DNA of 64,000 bases from DATKMK01 sp035541895 (GCA_035541895.1 DATKMK010000021.1:1-64000), one strand, 5' to 3'. Shown: positions 49,986 through 58,882, counted from the stretch's first letter. Notes: generated by a model from the sequence alone, not told the origin. Numbers and translations are program-made.

Positions 49986-51356
49986 ATGAAATACAAGTGC
50001 TGGTTCCAATGCATCAATCCGGAATGCGCCAAGACCTACGACATCTTCGAGATCGTCTACCGCTGCCACGATTGTGGTGAGCTGTTGGAGGTGGTGCACG
50101 ACGTCGATCGGTTGCGCCGCGTGAGCCCCGAGAGCTGGAAGAAGCTGTTCGACAAGCGCGTCCGCTCGACCCAATGGCCCTACGGCTCGGGGGTGTGGAA
50201 CCGCAAGGAGGTGGTGCTGCCGTCGCTCTCTGACGAGCGCATCGTCAGCATGTACGAAGGCAACAGCAACCTGTTCTGGGCCGAACGGTTTGGCCGGCAG
50301 ATCGGACTCGAAGACCTGTGGGTGAAACAGTGCGGCAATTCGCACACCGGTTCGTTCAAAGACCTCGGGATGACCGTACTGGTGAGCGTCGTGAACGAGA
50401 TGTGCGCCAAGGGTATCAAGATTCCGGCCGTCGCGTGTGCCAGCACCGGCGATACCTCGGCCGCGCTCGCCGCGTACTGCGCGGCTGCGGGCATTCCTGC
50501 GGTGGTGCTGTTGCCGCGCAACAAAGTCTCGCTCGCGCAACTGGTGCAACCGATCGCCAACGGCGCCTTGGTGCTGTCGCTCGATACCGACTTCGACGGC
50601 TGCATGGCGATGGTGCAGAAGATCACCGAACGCGAGAATATCTATCTCGCCAACTCGATGAACTCGCTGCGTATCGAGGGACAGAAAACAGTCGGGATGG
50701 AAATCGTCCAGCAATTCGATTGGGCGGTCCCCGACACCATCGTCATTCCCGGCGGCAACCTCGGCAACGTCAGCGCGCTCGGCAAGGGGCTGTTGCTGAT
50801 GGAGCAGCTCGGCATGATCGCGAAACGGCCGCGCATCGTGGTCGCGCAAGCCGCGCGCGCCAATCCGCTGTACTTGAGCTACCTCAACGGCTTCAAAGAT
50901 TTTCATCCCGTGCAGGCGCAGAAGACGCTCGCCAGCGCGATCCAGATCGGCAATCCCGTCAGCTTCAAGAAGGCGGTGCGCATGCTCAAGGAGTTCAACG
51001 GCATCGTCGAGCAAGCGACCGAAGAAGAACTCGCCGACGCCGCGGCGCTGGCGGATCGCACCGGCATGTTCAACTGTCCGCACACCGGCGTGGCGCTCGC
51101 GGCGTTGCTGCGCTTGCGGCAGCGCAAGGTGATCGGCTCGCACGAGCGGGTTGTGGTGATCTCCACCGCCCACGGTCTCAAGTTCACCGAGTTCAAAGCC
51201 GGCTATCATCAGAAGACGCTCGCCGATGTCCGCAGCCGCTACGCCAACGCGCCGGTCGAGTTGCCCAACGACCTCGACGCCGTCCGCCGGGCATTGTTCG
51301 AGCGCATCGAAAGGATGCAAGCGGACGACAAGGTCCTGCCCGCAATCGAAGCGTAA
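49986..51356 (+). CDS. thrC: Threonine synthase
   Basis: PLP enzyme converting O-phosphohomoserine to threonine. 456 residues from ATG 49986. The N-terminus is Cys-rich (KCWFQCINPECAKTYDIFEI then CHDCGELLEV), resembling a zinc ribbon. The PLP lysine is in NSHTGSFKDLGMTV, ACASTGDTSAALAAYCAAAG is the phosphate loop, and IVIPGGNLGNVSALGKGLL the C-terminal glycine loop. Typical bacterial length and order. No other thr genes are adjacent. Confidence 0.94.
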   Translation: MKYKCWFQCINPECAKTYDIFEIVYRCHDCGELLEVVHDVDRLRRVSPESWKKLFDKRVRSTQWPYGSGVWNRKEVVLPSLSDERIVSMYEGNSNLFWAERFGRQIGLEDLWVKQCGNSHTGSFKDLGMTVLVSVVNEMCAKGIKIPAVACASTGDTSAALAAYCAAAGIPAVVLLPRNKVSLAQLVQPIANGALVLSLDTDFDGCMAMVQKITERENIYLANSMNSLRIEGQKTVGMEIVQQFDWAVPDTIVIPGGNLGNVSALGKGLLLMEQLGMIAKRPRIVVAQAARANPLYLSYLNGFKDFHPVQAQKTLASAIQIGNPVSFKKAVRMLKEFNGIVEQATEEELADAAALADRTGMFNCPHTGVALAALLRLRQRKVIGSHERVVVISTAHGLKFTEFKAGYHQKTLADVRSRYANAPVELPNDLDAVRRALFERIERMQADDKVLPAIEA

Positions 51357-51374
51357 GCGCATCCGCGGCGACGT

Positions 51375-52574
51375 TTACCGCCGCGTCCGCAAGCGCGCGT
51401 TCGTATAGAGATACACCAGCACTGCCGTCATCACCGCCGCATTGAGCAGGTACGGGCCGATCGGCACCACCTGATAGAGTTTGGTGCCGAGCATCGGGCC
51501 GAAGACGTTGCCGATCACCGACACGCCACCGACGACGCCCGCAGCCGCGCCTTGCTCGTCGGCCGATACCGCCAGCGACGCGGCGGCAGCGTTGCCCGGA
51601 CGAACCAATCCGATGCCGAGACCCAACGAGGTCAACGCGACCAGATAGGTCGCGTACCCGTGGCCGATGATGAACAGGACAAACGCGGCGAGCATCAGCG
51701 GCGTGCCGATGCGAATCATCAGTCGCGCCGGTGGCCGGAAACGCTGCACCACGACCAGTTGCGCGAACAAGCCGGAGACCGCGAGCGTCACGAACCCGAT
51801 GCCCGAGTACTGCACCGTTTGTTGCGCGGTGAGCGTGAGCGTGTCTTGGAGGAAAAATGCGAAAGTGATCACGGTGGTCGCGCGCACCGCTTGCATCGAG
51901 GTGGCGACGAGCAGGAACGGCCACACGCGTGGATCGCGTACGCTCAGCCGCCGCGGCCGCTCGACCAGGTGCGCCTGCGGTTGCTCCTTCTCGGGCAGAT
52001 AGAACCAAATCATCGCGGCACTGACCACCGCCAACGCGGACGACAAGTACAGCGGCGTCAGCAGGCCGATTGCCGCGAGCGCCGCGCCGACGCCCGGCCC
52101 GACGGTCTCGCCCAAGCCCATCGCCGCATTGACCAGCGCGACCCCAGCCGTGCGCTCAGTCGCGCTGGTGCGGTCAGCCACGTACGCTTGCGACGCCGGT
52201 CCGGTGCCCGAACCGAACAGCGCGAACATCGACCGCGATGCGATCATCAACGGATAGATCGTGACTGCCGGCACCAGCTTGGCGAGCCCCAGCTTGATCA
52301 TGGTCGCCAACAGCGACATCGACAGCGCGTAGCCTAGCAAGCCGACGAGAATGATGGGCCGGCGGCCGACCATGTCGCTGCGACGCCCCCACCACGGGCT
52401 GACGAAGACCCACAACGCGGCCGAGGTCGCGAAGATCGTCGACACCTGAAACGGTGACAGCCCGATCTCGCGCGCGGCCGGCGGCAAGATCGAAAACAAC
52501 ATCGACTGGCCGAGGCCGATGCAGACCAGACAGAGAAACAGAATGCGCAACGCGCGGGAGTGCTCGGAAGCCAT
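51375..52574 (-). CDS. MFS transporter (TetA-like drug/metabolite efflux)
   Basis: 399 residues from MASEHSRA (52574), twelve predicted helices. Motif A WWGRRSDMVGRRPIILVGLL lies between helices 2 and 3 as in DHA1 (TetA-type) proton antiporters, and GLGIGLVRPGNAAAASLAVS resembles motif C-like helix 11. The substrate is unknown. It converges with thrC (18-base gap). A strong terminator-like hairpin separates its start from the acyl-CoA dehydrogenase pair upstream. Confidence 0.9.
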   Translation of the reverse strand: MASEHSRALRILFLCLVCIGLGQSMLFSILPPAAREIGLSPFQVSTIFATSAALWVFVSPWWGRRSDMVGRRPIILVGLLGYALSMSLLATMIKLGLAKLVPAVTIYPLMIASRSMFALFGSGTGPASQAYVADRTSATERTAGVALVNAAMGLGETVGPGVGAALAAIGLLTPLYLSSALAVVSAAMIWFYLPEKEQPQAHLVERPRRLSVRDPRVWPFLLVATSMQAVRATTVITFAFFLQDTLTLTAQQTVQYSGIGFVTLAVSGLFAQLVVVQRFRPPARLMIRIGTPLMLAAFVLFIIGHGYATYLVALTSLGLGIGLVRPGNAAAASLAVSADEQGAAAGVVGGVSVIGNVFGPMLGTKLYQVVPIGPYLLNAAVMTAVLVYLYTNARLRTRR

Positions 52575-52609
52575 CGATCGCGCTGGCTGTATCAGCCGCG
52601 GGTGGCAAC

Positions 52610-52639
52610 AGAAAGGGCGCACCTCGGTGCGCCCTTTCT
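52610..52639 (-). terminator. Perfect 14-bp hairpin ending the acyl-CoA dehydrogenase operon
   Basis: AGAAAGGGCGCACC (52610-52623) and GGTGCGCCCTTTCT (52626-52639) are exact inverted repeats around TC. Read on the minus strand it follows the acyl-CoA dehydrogenase stop (52662) by 22 bases and precedes the MFS ATG; a short T-containing tail completes an intrinsic-terminator-like structure, and the symmetric A/T ends would also work on the plus strand. Confidence 0.8.
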
Positions 52640-52661
52640 GGCGTGACTGCGGGAATGATCG

Positions 52662-53909
52662 CTACTTGTTGGCGCCGGTGGGAATGTCTTTGAACGCCAC
52701 GCCCTTGTCGGCGCGAATCTCGGGCGGCAACCCGAGGACGCGCTCCGCGATGATGTTGCGGAGGATCTCATCGGTTCCGCCGGCCAGTCGCAAACCCGGC
52801 GAGGCCAGGTACGTCTGCTGCCACGCGCCTTCTTCGGGCGCGAGTGATTTGTCGATCAAACCGCCGGCCGCGCCTTCCAAATCGATGGCGAAGCTCGCCA
52901 TGTCTTGCCGCAGCGGTGCGCCGACCAGCTTGCCGATCGAACTCTGCGGCCCCGGTGTTTCCCCACGCGACAGTGCGGTTTGCGTGCGATAGCCCGTGTA
53001 CTGCAGGCCCTTCAACCGAATGTAGAAACGCGCCAAGCGTTGGCGGACGTCACTGTCCTCGAACGCCGGCCGGCCGTCCCACTGCGTCTGCTTGGCCATG
53101 CGAACGAGATCGGTGAAATCCGGCCCGCCGGCCCCGCCGCCACCGATCGACGCGCGCTCGTTCATCAACGTCGTGATCGCCCCGCGCCACCCTTCGTTGA
53201 CGGCGCCGACGCGATTGCGATCGGATACCCGCACATCGGTGAAGAACACTTCGTTGAATCCCGACATGCCGTTGATCTGCTTGATCGGGCGAATTTCGAT
53301 CCCGGGCGATTGCATGTCGACGATGAAGTAGGTGATGCCCTTATGCTTCTCGGTGGTCGGATCGGTGCGGGTGACAATCATGCCCCACTTGCAGTACTGC
53401 GCGCCGGTGGTCCAGATCTTCTGGCCGTTGATGATCCACTCGTCGCCGTCGCGGACCGCGCTGGTGCGCAGTCCGGCGAGGTCGGAGCCCGCGCTCGGCT
53501 CGCTGAATAACTGGCACCAGATCTCTTCGCCGCGCAGCATCGGGCGCAGATAGCGATCCTTCTGTTCGTCGCTGCCGTGTACCATGATCGTCGGCCCGAG
53601 CATGCCTTGACCGATGCCGAAGACGTTCGGTGGCGTCCGGTACTTCGACTCCTCCTGGTTCCAGATCATGCTTTGAATCGCGCTGGCGCCGCGGCCGCCA
53701 TACTGCTTCGGCCAGGTGATGCACGCCCAACCGGCGTCGGCCTTCTTGGCTTGCCAGTCTTGCGCGCGCTTGATCAGCTCGGGCGAGCTGCGCCCTTCGG
53801 CGAGTCCGGGCGCGTTCTCGCCCGGCTTGAGTCGCTCGGCGTTGGCGTCGAGCCACGCGCGAACCTCTTTGCGAAAGGCGGCTTCTTCGGGGGTATCGTT
53901 GAAATCCAT
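52662..53909 (-). CDS. Acyl-CoA dehydrogenase (FadE type), partner A
   Basis: 415 residues. All three ACAD domains: N-terminal helical (MDFNDTPEEAAFRKEVRAWL), middle beta (LFSEPSAGSDLAGLRTSAVR, NGQKIWTTGAQYCKWGMIVT) and C-terminal helical ending in LRLAGGTDEILRNIIAERVL. It oxidises acyl-CoA to enoyl-CoA using FAD. It lies 41 bases downstream of a second, shorter ACAD on the same strand; such pairs in actinobacterial steroid and branched-chain pathways form alpha2-beta2 complexes with one catalytic subunit. Followed by a hairpin terminator. Confidence 0.94.
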   Translation of the reverse strand: MDFNDTPEEAAFRKEVRAWLDANAERLKPGENAPGLAEGRSSPELIKRAQDWQAKKADAGWACITWPKQYGGRGASAIQSMIWNQEESKYRTPPNVFGIGQGMLGPTIMVHGSDEQKDRYLRPMLRGEEIWCQLFSEPSAGSDLAGLRTSAVRDGDEWIINGQKIWTTGAQYCKWGMIVTRTDPTTEKHKGITYFIVDMQSPGIEIRPIKQINGMSGFNEVFFTDVRVSDRNRVGAVNEGWRGAITTLMNERASIGGGGAGGPDFTDLVRMAKQTQWDGRPAFEDSDVRQRLARFYIRLKGLQYTGYRTQTALSRGETPGPQSSIGKLVGAPLRQDMASFAIDLEGAAGGLIDKSLAPEEGAWQQTYLASPGLRLAGGTDEILRNIIAERVLGLPPEIRADKGVAFKDIPTGANK

Positions 53910-53950
53910 GGCAATCTCCGTTGAGCGTCACCAGTCGAGAGCGGCCGTCC

Positions 53951-55048
53951 TCACGCTTCGAGTCGTTGAATCAGTTGTTCGCGCCACTGATGCGTGCTGC
54001 CCAGGGCGACGGCCAACCACTTGGCGCGTCGATAGAACAAATGACAGTCGTACTCCCATGTGTAGCCGACGCCGCCGTGCATCTGAATCATTTCTTTGCT
54101 CGCCAACTCGAAGGCGTCGCTCGCTGCGGCACGCGCGCCGGCGGCGGCCCGGCCCAGTTCCGGACTCTCGTTGCTCAGCGCCCACGCCCCGTAGTACGCG
54201 TTCGAGCGCGCCAACTCGATCTCGACGTACAAGTCCGCGAGGCGATGCTTGATGGCTTGGAACGACGCAACCGGCCGGCCGAATGCGTAGCGTCCGAGAC
54301 AGAACTCGCGCGTGATATCAAACGCGCGTTGCGCGCCGCCGAGTTGCTCGAACGCCATCAACACCGCCGCGCGATCGAGTACGTGCTGAATCTCGTCCCA
54401 GCTCTTTGCGGTACCGAGCCACTGTGCCGGAGCACCGTTGAACTGAATCGACGCCAAGGAGCGGCTGGGATCGATCGAGCGCACCCGCGTGCGGCTGACG
54501 CCGTCGCCGGTGAGATCGACCAATGCGAGGCCGACCTCTTTACCGCTGCGGGCGGTGACGAGTGCGAAGTGCGCACTGTCGCCGTCGGCGACGGGAACCT
54601 TGGTGCCGCTCAACTTGCCCTTGGTCAGCTTCGTGCCCACGCCTTCCGGTCCGTGCTCGCCCGGCCGTTCCGCGTGGGCGAACGCCCCCAAGCGTTCGCC
54701 GCTTGCGAGCTTCGGCAGCAGCTCCTGCTTCTGTGCCTCCGAACCGAACCGGAGGATGGCTTCGGTCGCGAGATAGACGCTCGACGAGAACGGAATCGGC
54801 GCCAGCGCGCGGCCGACTTCCTCGGCCATCACAGCCAGTTCGAGGCGGCCGAATCCCGAACCGCCGTACTGTTCCGGAATCGCCGTCCCCAGCCAGCCCA
54901 ACTCCGCGACGCCTTTCCACAGCATTTCCGAGTACGAGGCGTCGGATTCGAGCACGGCGCGGCAGACGCTCAGCGGCGCATGCTCGGCCAAGTAGTCGCG
55001 CGCAGTCTTCTGCAACAATTTTTGGTCATCCGAGAAATCGAAATTCAT
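53951..55048 (-). CDS. Acyl-CoA dehydrogenase (FadE type), partner B
   Basis: 365 residues, short ACAD. N-terminus MNFDFSDDQKLLQKTARDYL, ELGWLGTAIPEQYGGSGFGR, and the C-terminal helical signature QMHGGVGYTWEYDCHLFYRR. The middle domain lacks the usual TEPxAGSD block (the region reads KLASGERLGAFAHAERPGEH), so FAD or substrate contacts differ. This is typical of the non-canonical member of heteromeric FadE pairs. It is first of the two-gene operon and likely works with the 415-residue partner; substrate unknown (perhaps a sterol- or aryl-propionyl chain). Confidence 0.92.
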   Translation of the reverse strand: MNFDFSDDQKLLQKTARDYLAEHAPLSVCRAVLESDASYSEMLWKGVAELGWLGTAIPEQYGGSGFGRLELAVMAEEVGRALAPIPFSSSVYLATEAILRFGSEAQKQELLPKLASGERLGAFAHAERPGEHGPEGVGTKLTKGKLSGTKVPVADGDSAHFALVTARSGKEVGLALVDLTGDGVSRTRVRSIDPSRSLASIQFNGAPAQWLGTAKSWDEIQHVLDRAAVLMAFEQLGGAQRAFDITREFCLGRYAFGRPVASFQAIKHRLADLYVEIELARSNAYYGAWALSNESPELGRAAAGARAAASDAFELASKEMIQMHGGVGYTWEYDCHLFYRRAKWLAVALGSTHQWREQLIQRLEA

Positions 55049-55160
55049 GGCACCCCTCTGTCCACGAACGTGGAGCTACACGATTACCCAGTGAGCCGAC
55101 GCTATGTCAACGAAGGGGTCCGAACTTACCGGATGACTTTTGTCAGGGCGGCTGCCGGAG

Positions 55161-56018
55161 TCAGTAGCGCGTCATGCCGGGCTGATTTCCAAAAGCGCAG
55201 TAGGCGATCCGGCGGAAGCCGACGTCCATGTCCTCGGCAACCGTGCGCAGTGTGCGCTCGTCGGTGATGCTGAACTCAGGCAAGCGAGCCACGTTGGCGC
55301 GCAGCGCGTCCGCTATCGGCTGGCGCAGCTCAACCTCGATCGTGTACGGCGCGGGTTCGTCACGGTACGGTCGCAGCTCGCCGCGGCGGGCGCGTTCGAT
55401 CGCGCGCACTGCGCCGGCGTGAATGAGTTCGCGCGCGCGCATGGGCGGGATTACGTCGCCGGCAACGTTCGACAGCGCGCGCTTGACCTCGACCGCTTCC
55501 GCCCACGGCGCGCGGGCGCGCAACTGCGCGCCGGCGACCTGATCGCCACTGATCATCCCAACCGGAACCCCCAGCTCGCCGGCGCGAATGGTGAAGATCT
55601 CCGGCTCGCCGCAGTCCTGCCCGTTGACTCGGACCGCGCGGAAATTTTCGTACGACACCGTGTGGGCCATGATGCCGGGTCGCGAGCCCGCGCGCGCGTG
55701 ATGCCCGATCAGCAGCACGACGCCAACGCCAGCGTCGAGGCCGGCCATGGTCGTGGCCGTCGGCCGTCCGGCGCCACGGATGATCCGGCAGCGCAAATCG
55801 ATCTCGTCGAGCAGCAGGTCGCACAGCTCTTCGACGCCGTGATTTTCCTCGACGATGACTTCGGTCGCGCCGGCATCGAACGCGCCGGCGATCGCCGCGT
55901 TGGCATCGAGTGTCATGCAGCGGCGATTGCGCTCGAAATCGATCCCGCGCGTCACCACGTCGGCCCAGCGGACCAGCCCGGAGATCCCTTCCATGTCGAC
56001 GCTGATGAAGACCTTCAT
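55161..56018 (-). CDS. dppA: M55 family D-aminopeptidase (DppA-like)
   Basis: 285 residues. VFISVDMEGISGLVRWADV has the SxDxEG zinc ligands; EVIVEENHG, VLLIGHHARAGSRPGIMAHT with His residues and FTIRAGELGVPVGMISGDQV complete the M55 metal site and active site. The Bacillus enzyme releases D-amino acids from peptides. ATG 56018 overlaps the stop of the D-2-hydroxyacid dehydrogenase gene by 4 bases, so the two may act in one D-amino-acid or D-hydroxy-acid route. Confidence 0.93.
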   Translation of the reverse strand: MKVFISVDMEGISGLVRWADVVTRGIDFERNRRCMTLDANAAIAGAFDAGATEVIVEENHGVEELCDLLLDEIDLRCRIIRGAGRPTATTMAGLDAGVGVVLLIGHHARAGSRPGIMAHTVSYENFRAVRVNGQDCGEPEIFTIRAGELGVPVGMISGDQVAGAQLRARAPWAEAVEVKRALSNVAGDVIPPMRARELIHAGAVRAIERARRGELRPYRDEPAPYTIEVELRQPIADALRANVARLPEFSITDERTLRTVAEDMDVGFRRIAYCAFGNQPGMTRY

Positions 56019-57007
56019 TGTGCGTGCACCTCGTTCTCCAGCGGTTCGCGGCGTGCCCAGTGCTCGAGGTTGCGCAGGAACAGTTCGCTCACGCGCGCCG
56101 AGTTACCGGTCGACACCGATGAATTGTGCGGGGAGATGATCACGTTGGGAAGATCCCACAACGGCGAGTCCGCAGGCAACGGTTCGGTTTCGAAGACATC
56201 GAGGTAGGCGCCGGCCAAGCGGCCGGCCTGCAACGCCGCAATCAACGCGGCCTCGTCGATCACTTGGCCACGTCCGACGTTGACCACGCGTGCCGTGCCT
56301 GGCAGGCGCGCGAGCGCGGCGGCATCAATCAAGCGGCGCGTCTCGTCGGTCAACGGGCAGGCCAGCACAAGCCAGTCGGCGCGTGGCAGCAACGTGCGCA
56401 GAGCACTCGGCGGATGCAACTCATCGACGTGATCGCTGGCGGTCTGCGGACGGCGACGGATTCCGATCACATGCAGGTTGAGCGCGCGCGCGAGCCGGGC
56501 GATCTCGTTGCCGATTGCCCCGACCCCGACCAGCACCATCGTCTGGCCGCGTAGCTCTCGCGGCGCATGCGGGTGCGGAGACCACTCATGTCGCCGCTGC
56601 GCGGCCCACCACCGCGGGAAGCCGCGGGCCAAGGCGAGTATCCCGCCAATCGCGGTCTGGGCGATCGGCTCCGCGGCCGCGCCGGCCGAGTTGGTGAGAC
56701 GCACGCCGCGTTCGAGGAACCGGCCGAAGACGGGATGATCGACGCCGGCGTTGGGCAGATGCATCCAGCGCAAATTGGGCGCACGTAGGGCGCTGCCGAG
56801 GAAACGGCGGGTGAAGACCGGATCGGCCTCGAACGTGCCGGTGAAGCAGACGATCTCGATTCGGTCGAGCGTGGCCGGAGCGAGCCGCTGCTCGACGTCG
56901 TGCGGCAGCGTCACCGGCTCCAGAGGAAAATTGGTCGCCGTGCAGATCCGTCGCAGCCGCTCGCCGTAGTTGGCGAGAAAGCGGTGCGTCGTCAGCAGCA
57001 GCGGCAT
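56015..57007 (-). CDS. D-isomer-specific 2-hydroxyacid dehydrogenase
   Basis: 330 residues. NAD-binding VLVGVGAIGNEIARLARALN; catalytic triad Arg in ARVVNVGRGQVIDEAALI, Glu in YLDVFETEPLPADSPLWD and His in NVIISPHNSS. It converts 2-keto acids to D-2-hydroxy acids or the reverse with NAD(P)H. The substrate domain (PVTLPHDVEQRLAPATLDR) is not diagnostic. Coupled by overlap to the M55 aminopeptidase gene. Confidence 0.92.
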   Translation of the reverse strand: MPLLLTTHRFLANYGERLRRICTATNFPLEPVTLPHDVEQRLAPATLDRIEIVCFTGTFEADPVFTRRFLGSALRAPNLRWMHLPNAGVDHPVFGRFLERGVRLTNSAGAAAEPIAQTAIGGILALARGFPRWWAAQRRHEWSPHPHAPRELRGQTMVLVGVGAIGNEIARLARALNLHVIGIRRRPQTASDHVDELHPPSALRTLLPRADWLVLACPLTDETRRLIDAAALARLPGTARVVNVGRGQVIDEAALIAALQAGRLAGAYLDVFETEPLPADSPLWDLPNVIISPHNSSVSTGNSARVSELFLRNLEHWARREPLENEVHAQ

Positions 57008-57058
57008 TGCGAAAGGATGTGGTGCGCTACCGAACCGGCAGCGTCAGAAGTGGATCCC

Positions 57059-57646
57059 TCAAGCAAAGACTTGCGACGCCGGCGTCGCGATCGGTTTGCC
57101 CGCGAGCAGTTGGTCGAGCGCGTCGGCGAGGTAGTGCTGCTTGACTGTGTTCGGATCGCGCGAGTCGTCGACTGCGCCGTGGTAGACGATCGTGCCCTGC
57201 TTGTCGGCGAGGAACAGCTCCGACGTGCGCTGCGCGCGGAATGCTTGCGCGAGCTTGCCGCCTTGGTCGTCGATCATCCGCCCGCCGAGCTGCTTCGACG
57301 TGTGGAAGTCGCGCTTGGCTTCGGACGTGTCGTTGCGGTTGGGATAGAGAAAAATGAAATCGACGCCCTTCTTGCGGTAGGTCTGCGCGAGTTGCTTGAA
57401 CCGGTCGGCGTAGGCGTTCGTCGCCGGACAGGTCACGCCGACGAAGATGTACGCGACGGGTCCGTTCGCCTTGCTCGAATCGAACGTCGTTGTCCGCGGC
57501 GGGTCGACGGCGAGATCGACCGCCTGCGCGGTGAATGCCGGGATATGCTGGCCGATGAAAGGATCAGGCGGACCGGCGGATTCGGCCGCCAGAACGGGCG
57601 CGACGGCGAGCACAAGCATCGCGGCACCGACAAGCGTCTTCGTCAT
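57059..57646 (-). CDS. Exported thioredoxin-fold redoxin with single Cys
   Basis: 195 residues from MTKTLVGA (57646). The signal peptide TLVGAAMLVLAVAPVLAAES precedes a redoxin domain: IGQHIPAFTAQAVDL, VAYIFVGVTCPATNAYADRF with one Cys in CPAT instead of CxxC, and QAFRAQRTSELFLADKQGTI near the cis-Pro region. Such proteins resemble periplasmic thiol peroxidase or resA-like families, but without a resolving Cys their chemistry is uncertain. Upstream (57713-57798) lies a REP-like element. Confidence 0.82.
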   Translation of the reverse strand: MTKTLVGAAMLVLAVAPVLAAESAGPPDPFIGQHIPAFTAQAVDLAVDPPRTTTFDSSKANGPVAYIFVGVTCPATNAYADRFKQLAQTYRKKGVDFIFLYPNRNDTSEAKRDFHTSKQLGGRMIDDQGGKLAQAFRAQRTSELFLADKQGTIVYHGAVDDSRDPNTVKQHYLADALDQLLAGKPIATPASQVFA

Positions 57647-57712
57647 GCGGGCTACTATGCGCGAACGGCTGCGAATACGCCACTGGGGACTGTCGATTTT
57701 CTCCTCGCCCAT

Positions 57713-57798
57713 TGTAGCCGCACCCTTTTGGGTGCGCTCGTTCGCCCGCAGGTCAAGCTGCGGCAATGCTACGGCGCAGGCTAAGCCCTGTGGCTACA
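57713..57798. repeat. REP-like element with TGTAGCC terminal inverted repeats
   Basis: An 86-base segment begins with TGTAGCC (57713-57719) and ends with GGCTACA (57792-57798). Inside, CGCACCC (57719-57725) and GGGTGCG (57730-57736) form a 7-bp hairpin with a TTTT loop. The design, short palindromic core flanked by inverted ends, resembles REP/BIME-like extragenic elements. Only one copy is in the window, so repetition in the genome is an inference. Confidence 0.5.
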
Positions 57799-57902
57799 GA
57801 ATATCGACGGTCGCTTTGCGAGAAGGGTGAGACGGCGAACTGACGAAGCACGTTGTTTGGTGCTCTGCCTTTTCATGGAGCTTGCCAGACAGGACACTAG
57901 CA

Positions 57903-57950
57903 TCTACGGCTCAGACCCTCACGGCGGCGGAACGAGGAGCGCTCGCTGAG
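57903..57950 (-). repeat. Duplicated fragment of the glutathione S-transferase 3' end
   Basis: This 48-base stretch aligns with 58156-58204, the last codons and stop of the GST gene, including TCTACGGC at its start and the shared GGAACGA and GCGCTCGCTGAG segments. On the minus strand it reads LSERSSFRRREG compared with LSERPSFRGSEN in the GST, with a 1-base shift before the stop. It is a dead tail duplicate. The rest of the 57647-58156 gap holds the REP-like element and nothing else recognisable. Confidence 0.55.
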
Positions 57951-58156
57951 GTCTTAGCCACAGCTTGGTCTGTGACGCCGCGGTCGTGCCAAGGAGCCAC
58001 GCGATGTCCGTGCCATCAGGCATCACGGTTGACGTTGGCTCGATGATCATCGCCGTACGCGGATGATGGCGCCGACGGTCCCACCCCGCCGACGGATCGG
58101 ATTCCTCGTGAAGGAAGGCGCGAGCCGTCATCGATCACAGCGGAAACCCCAGGCGT

Positions 58157-58882
58157 CTACGGCCGCAGATTCTCGCTGCCGCGGAACGATGGGCGCTCGC
58201 TGAGTTGCGCCATCCATCGACTGACGTTCGGATAACGATCCGGGCCGATCGCGAGCTGCACGAGCGGGTACATCGCGACGCGCGGGTAGACGGACAGATC
58301 GGCGATGGTGAAGTCGTCGCCGACGAGATACCGCTTGCCGTTCAGCGCGTGCTCCAGACGATCGATGCGTTGATACAACTGCGATGCGAGTAACGCGGCT
58401 TCGCGTTCGGTGACGGCGGTGCCGTCGTAGACGCGACTGACCCAATCGATGTGCGCGGGATCGTCGGTCGAGCCGCGCACGTCGGCCATCACCTCGTCCT
58501 TCGGACGCAGACGATCGAACGGACCGATCACCCGCAGATACATCAACGGCCGGAACTCCTTCGCCATTGCCAACTCGAACGCCTGCCACATCTTGGCTTG
58601 CGCGCATTGCCAGGCATCGACGGGGTACAAGCGCGGCCGGGGGAACACGGCGTCGAGATATTCGGTGATGACGTTCGATTCGTAGATGACGCGGTCGCCG
58701 TGCACCAGGGTCGGCACCACGCCGTTGGGATTGAGCGCGAGATACTCGGGGCGCTTCTGCTCCATCTTGGTCAAGTCGACCACGCAAGTCTCCCAAGCGA
58801 GGCCCTTTTCGAGCAGGACGATGCGCACCCGGCGCGCACACGGCGAACCTTGCGTGTCGTACAACGTGATGTGATCGCTCAT
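58157..58882 (-). CDS. Glutathione S-transferase family protein
   Basis: 241 residues from MSDHITLY (58882). Thioredoxin-fold N-terminus HITLYDTQGSPCARRVRIVL with SPCARRV at the active-site position, PNGVVPTLVHGDRVIYESNV with the glutathione-binding cis-Pro and ES, and an all-helical C-terminal domain with KRYLVGDDFTIADLSVYPRV containing the N-capping box Asp. Substrate unknown. Its stop region is repeated 250 bases downstream as a fragment. Confidence 0.93.
   Translation of the reverse strand: MSDHITLYDTQGSPCARRVRIVLLEKGLAWETCVVDLTKMEQKRPEYLALNPNGVVPTLVHGDRVIYESNVITEYLDAVFPRPRLYPVDAWQCAQAKMWQAFELAMAKEFRPLMYLRVIGPFDRLRPKDEVMADVRGSTDDPAHIDWVSRVYDGTAVTEREAALLASQLYQRIDRLEHALNGKRYLVGDDFTIADLSVYPRVAMYPLVQLAIGPDRYPNVSRWMAQLSERPSFRGSENLRP

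Noticed and set aside
57919..58131. 70-codon minus-strand open frame between the redoxin and GST genes.
   Set aside because: No recognisable domain, and it overlaps the GST tail duplicate in a different frame, so it is most likely non-coding.
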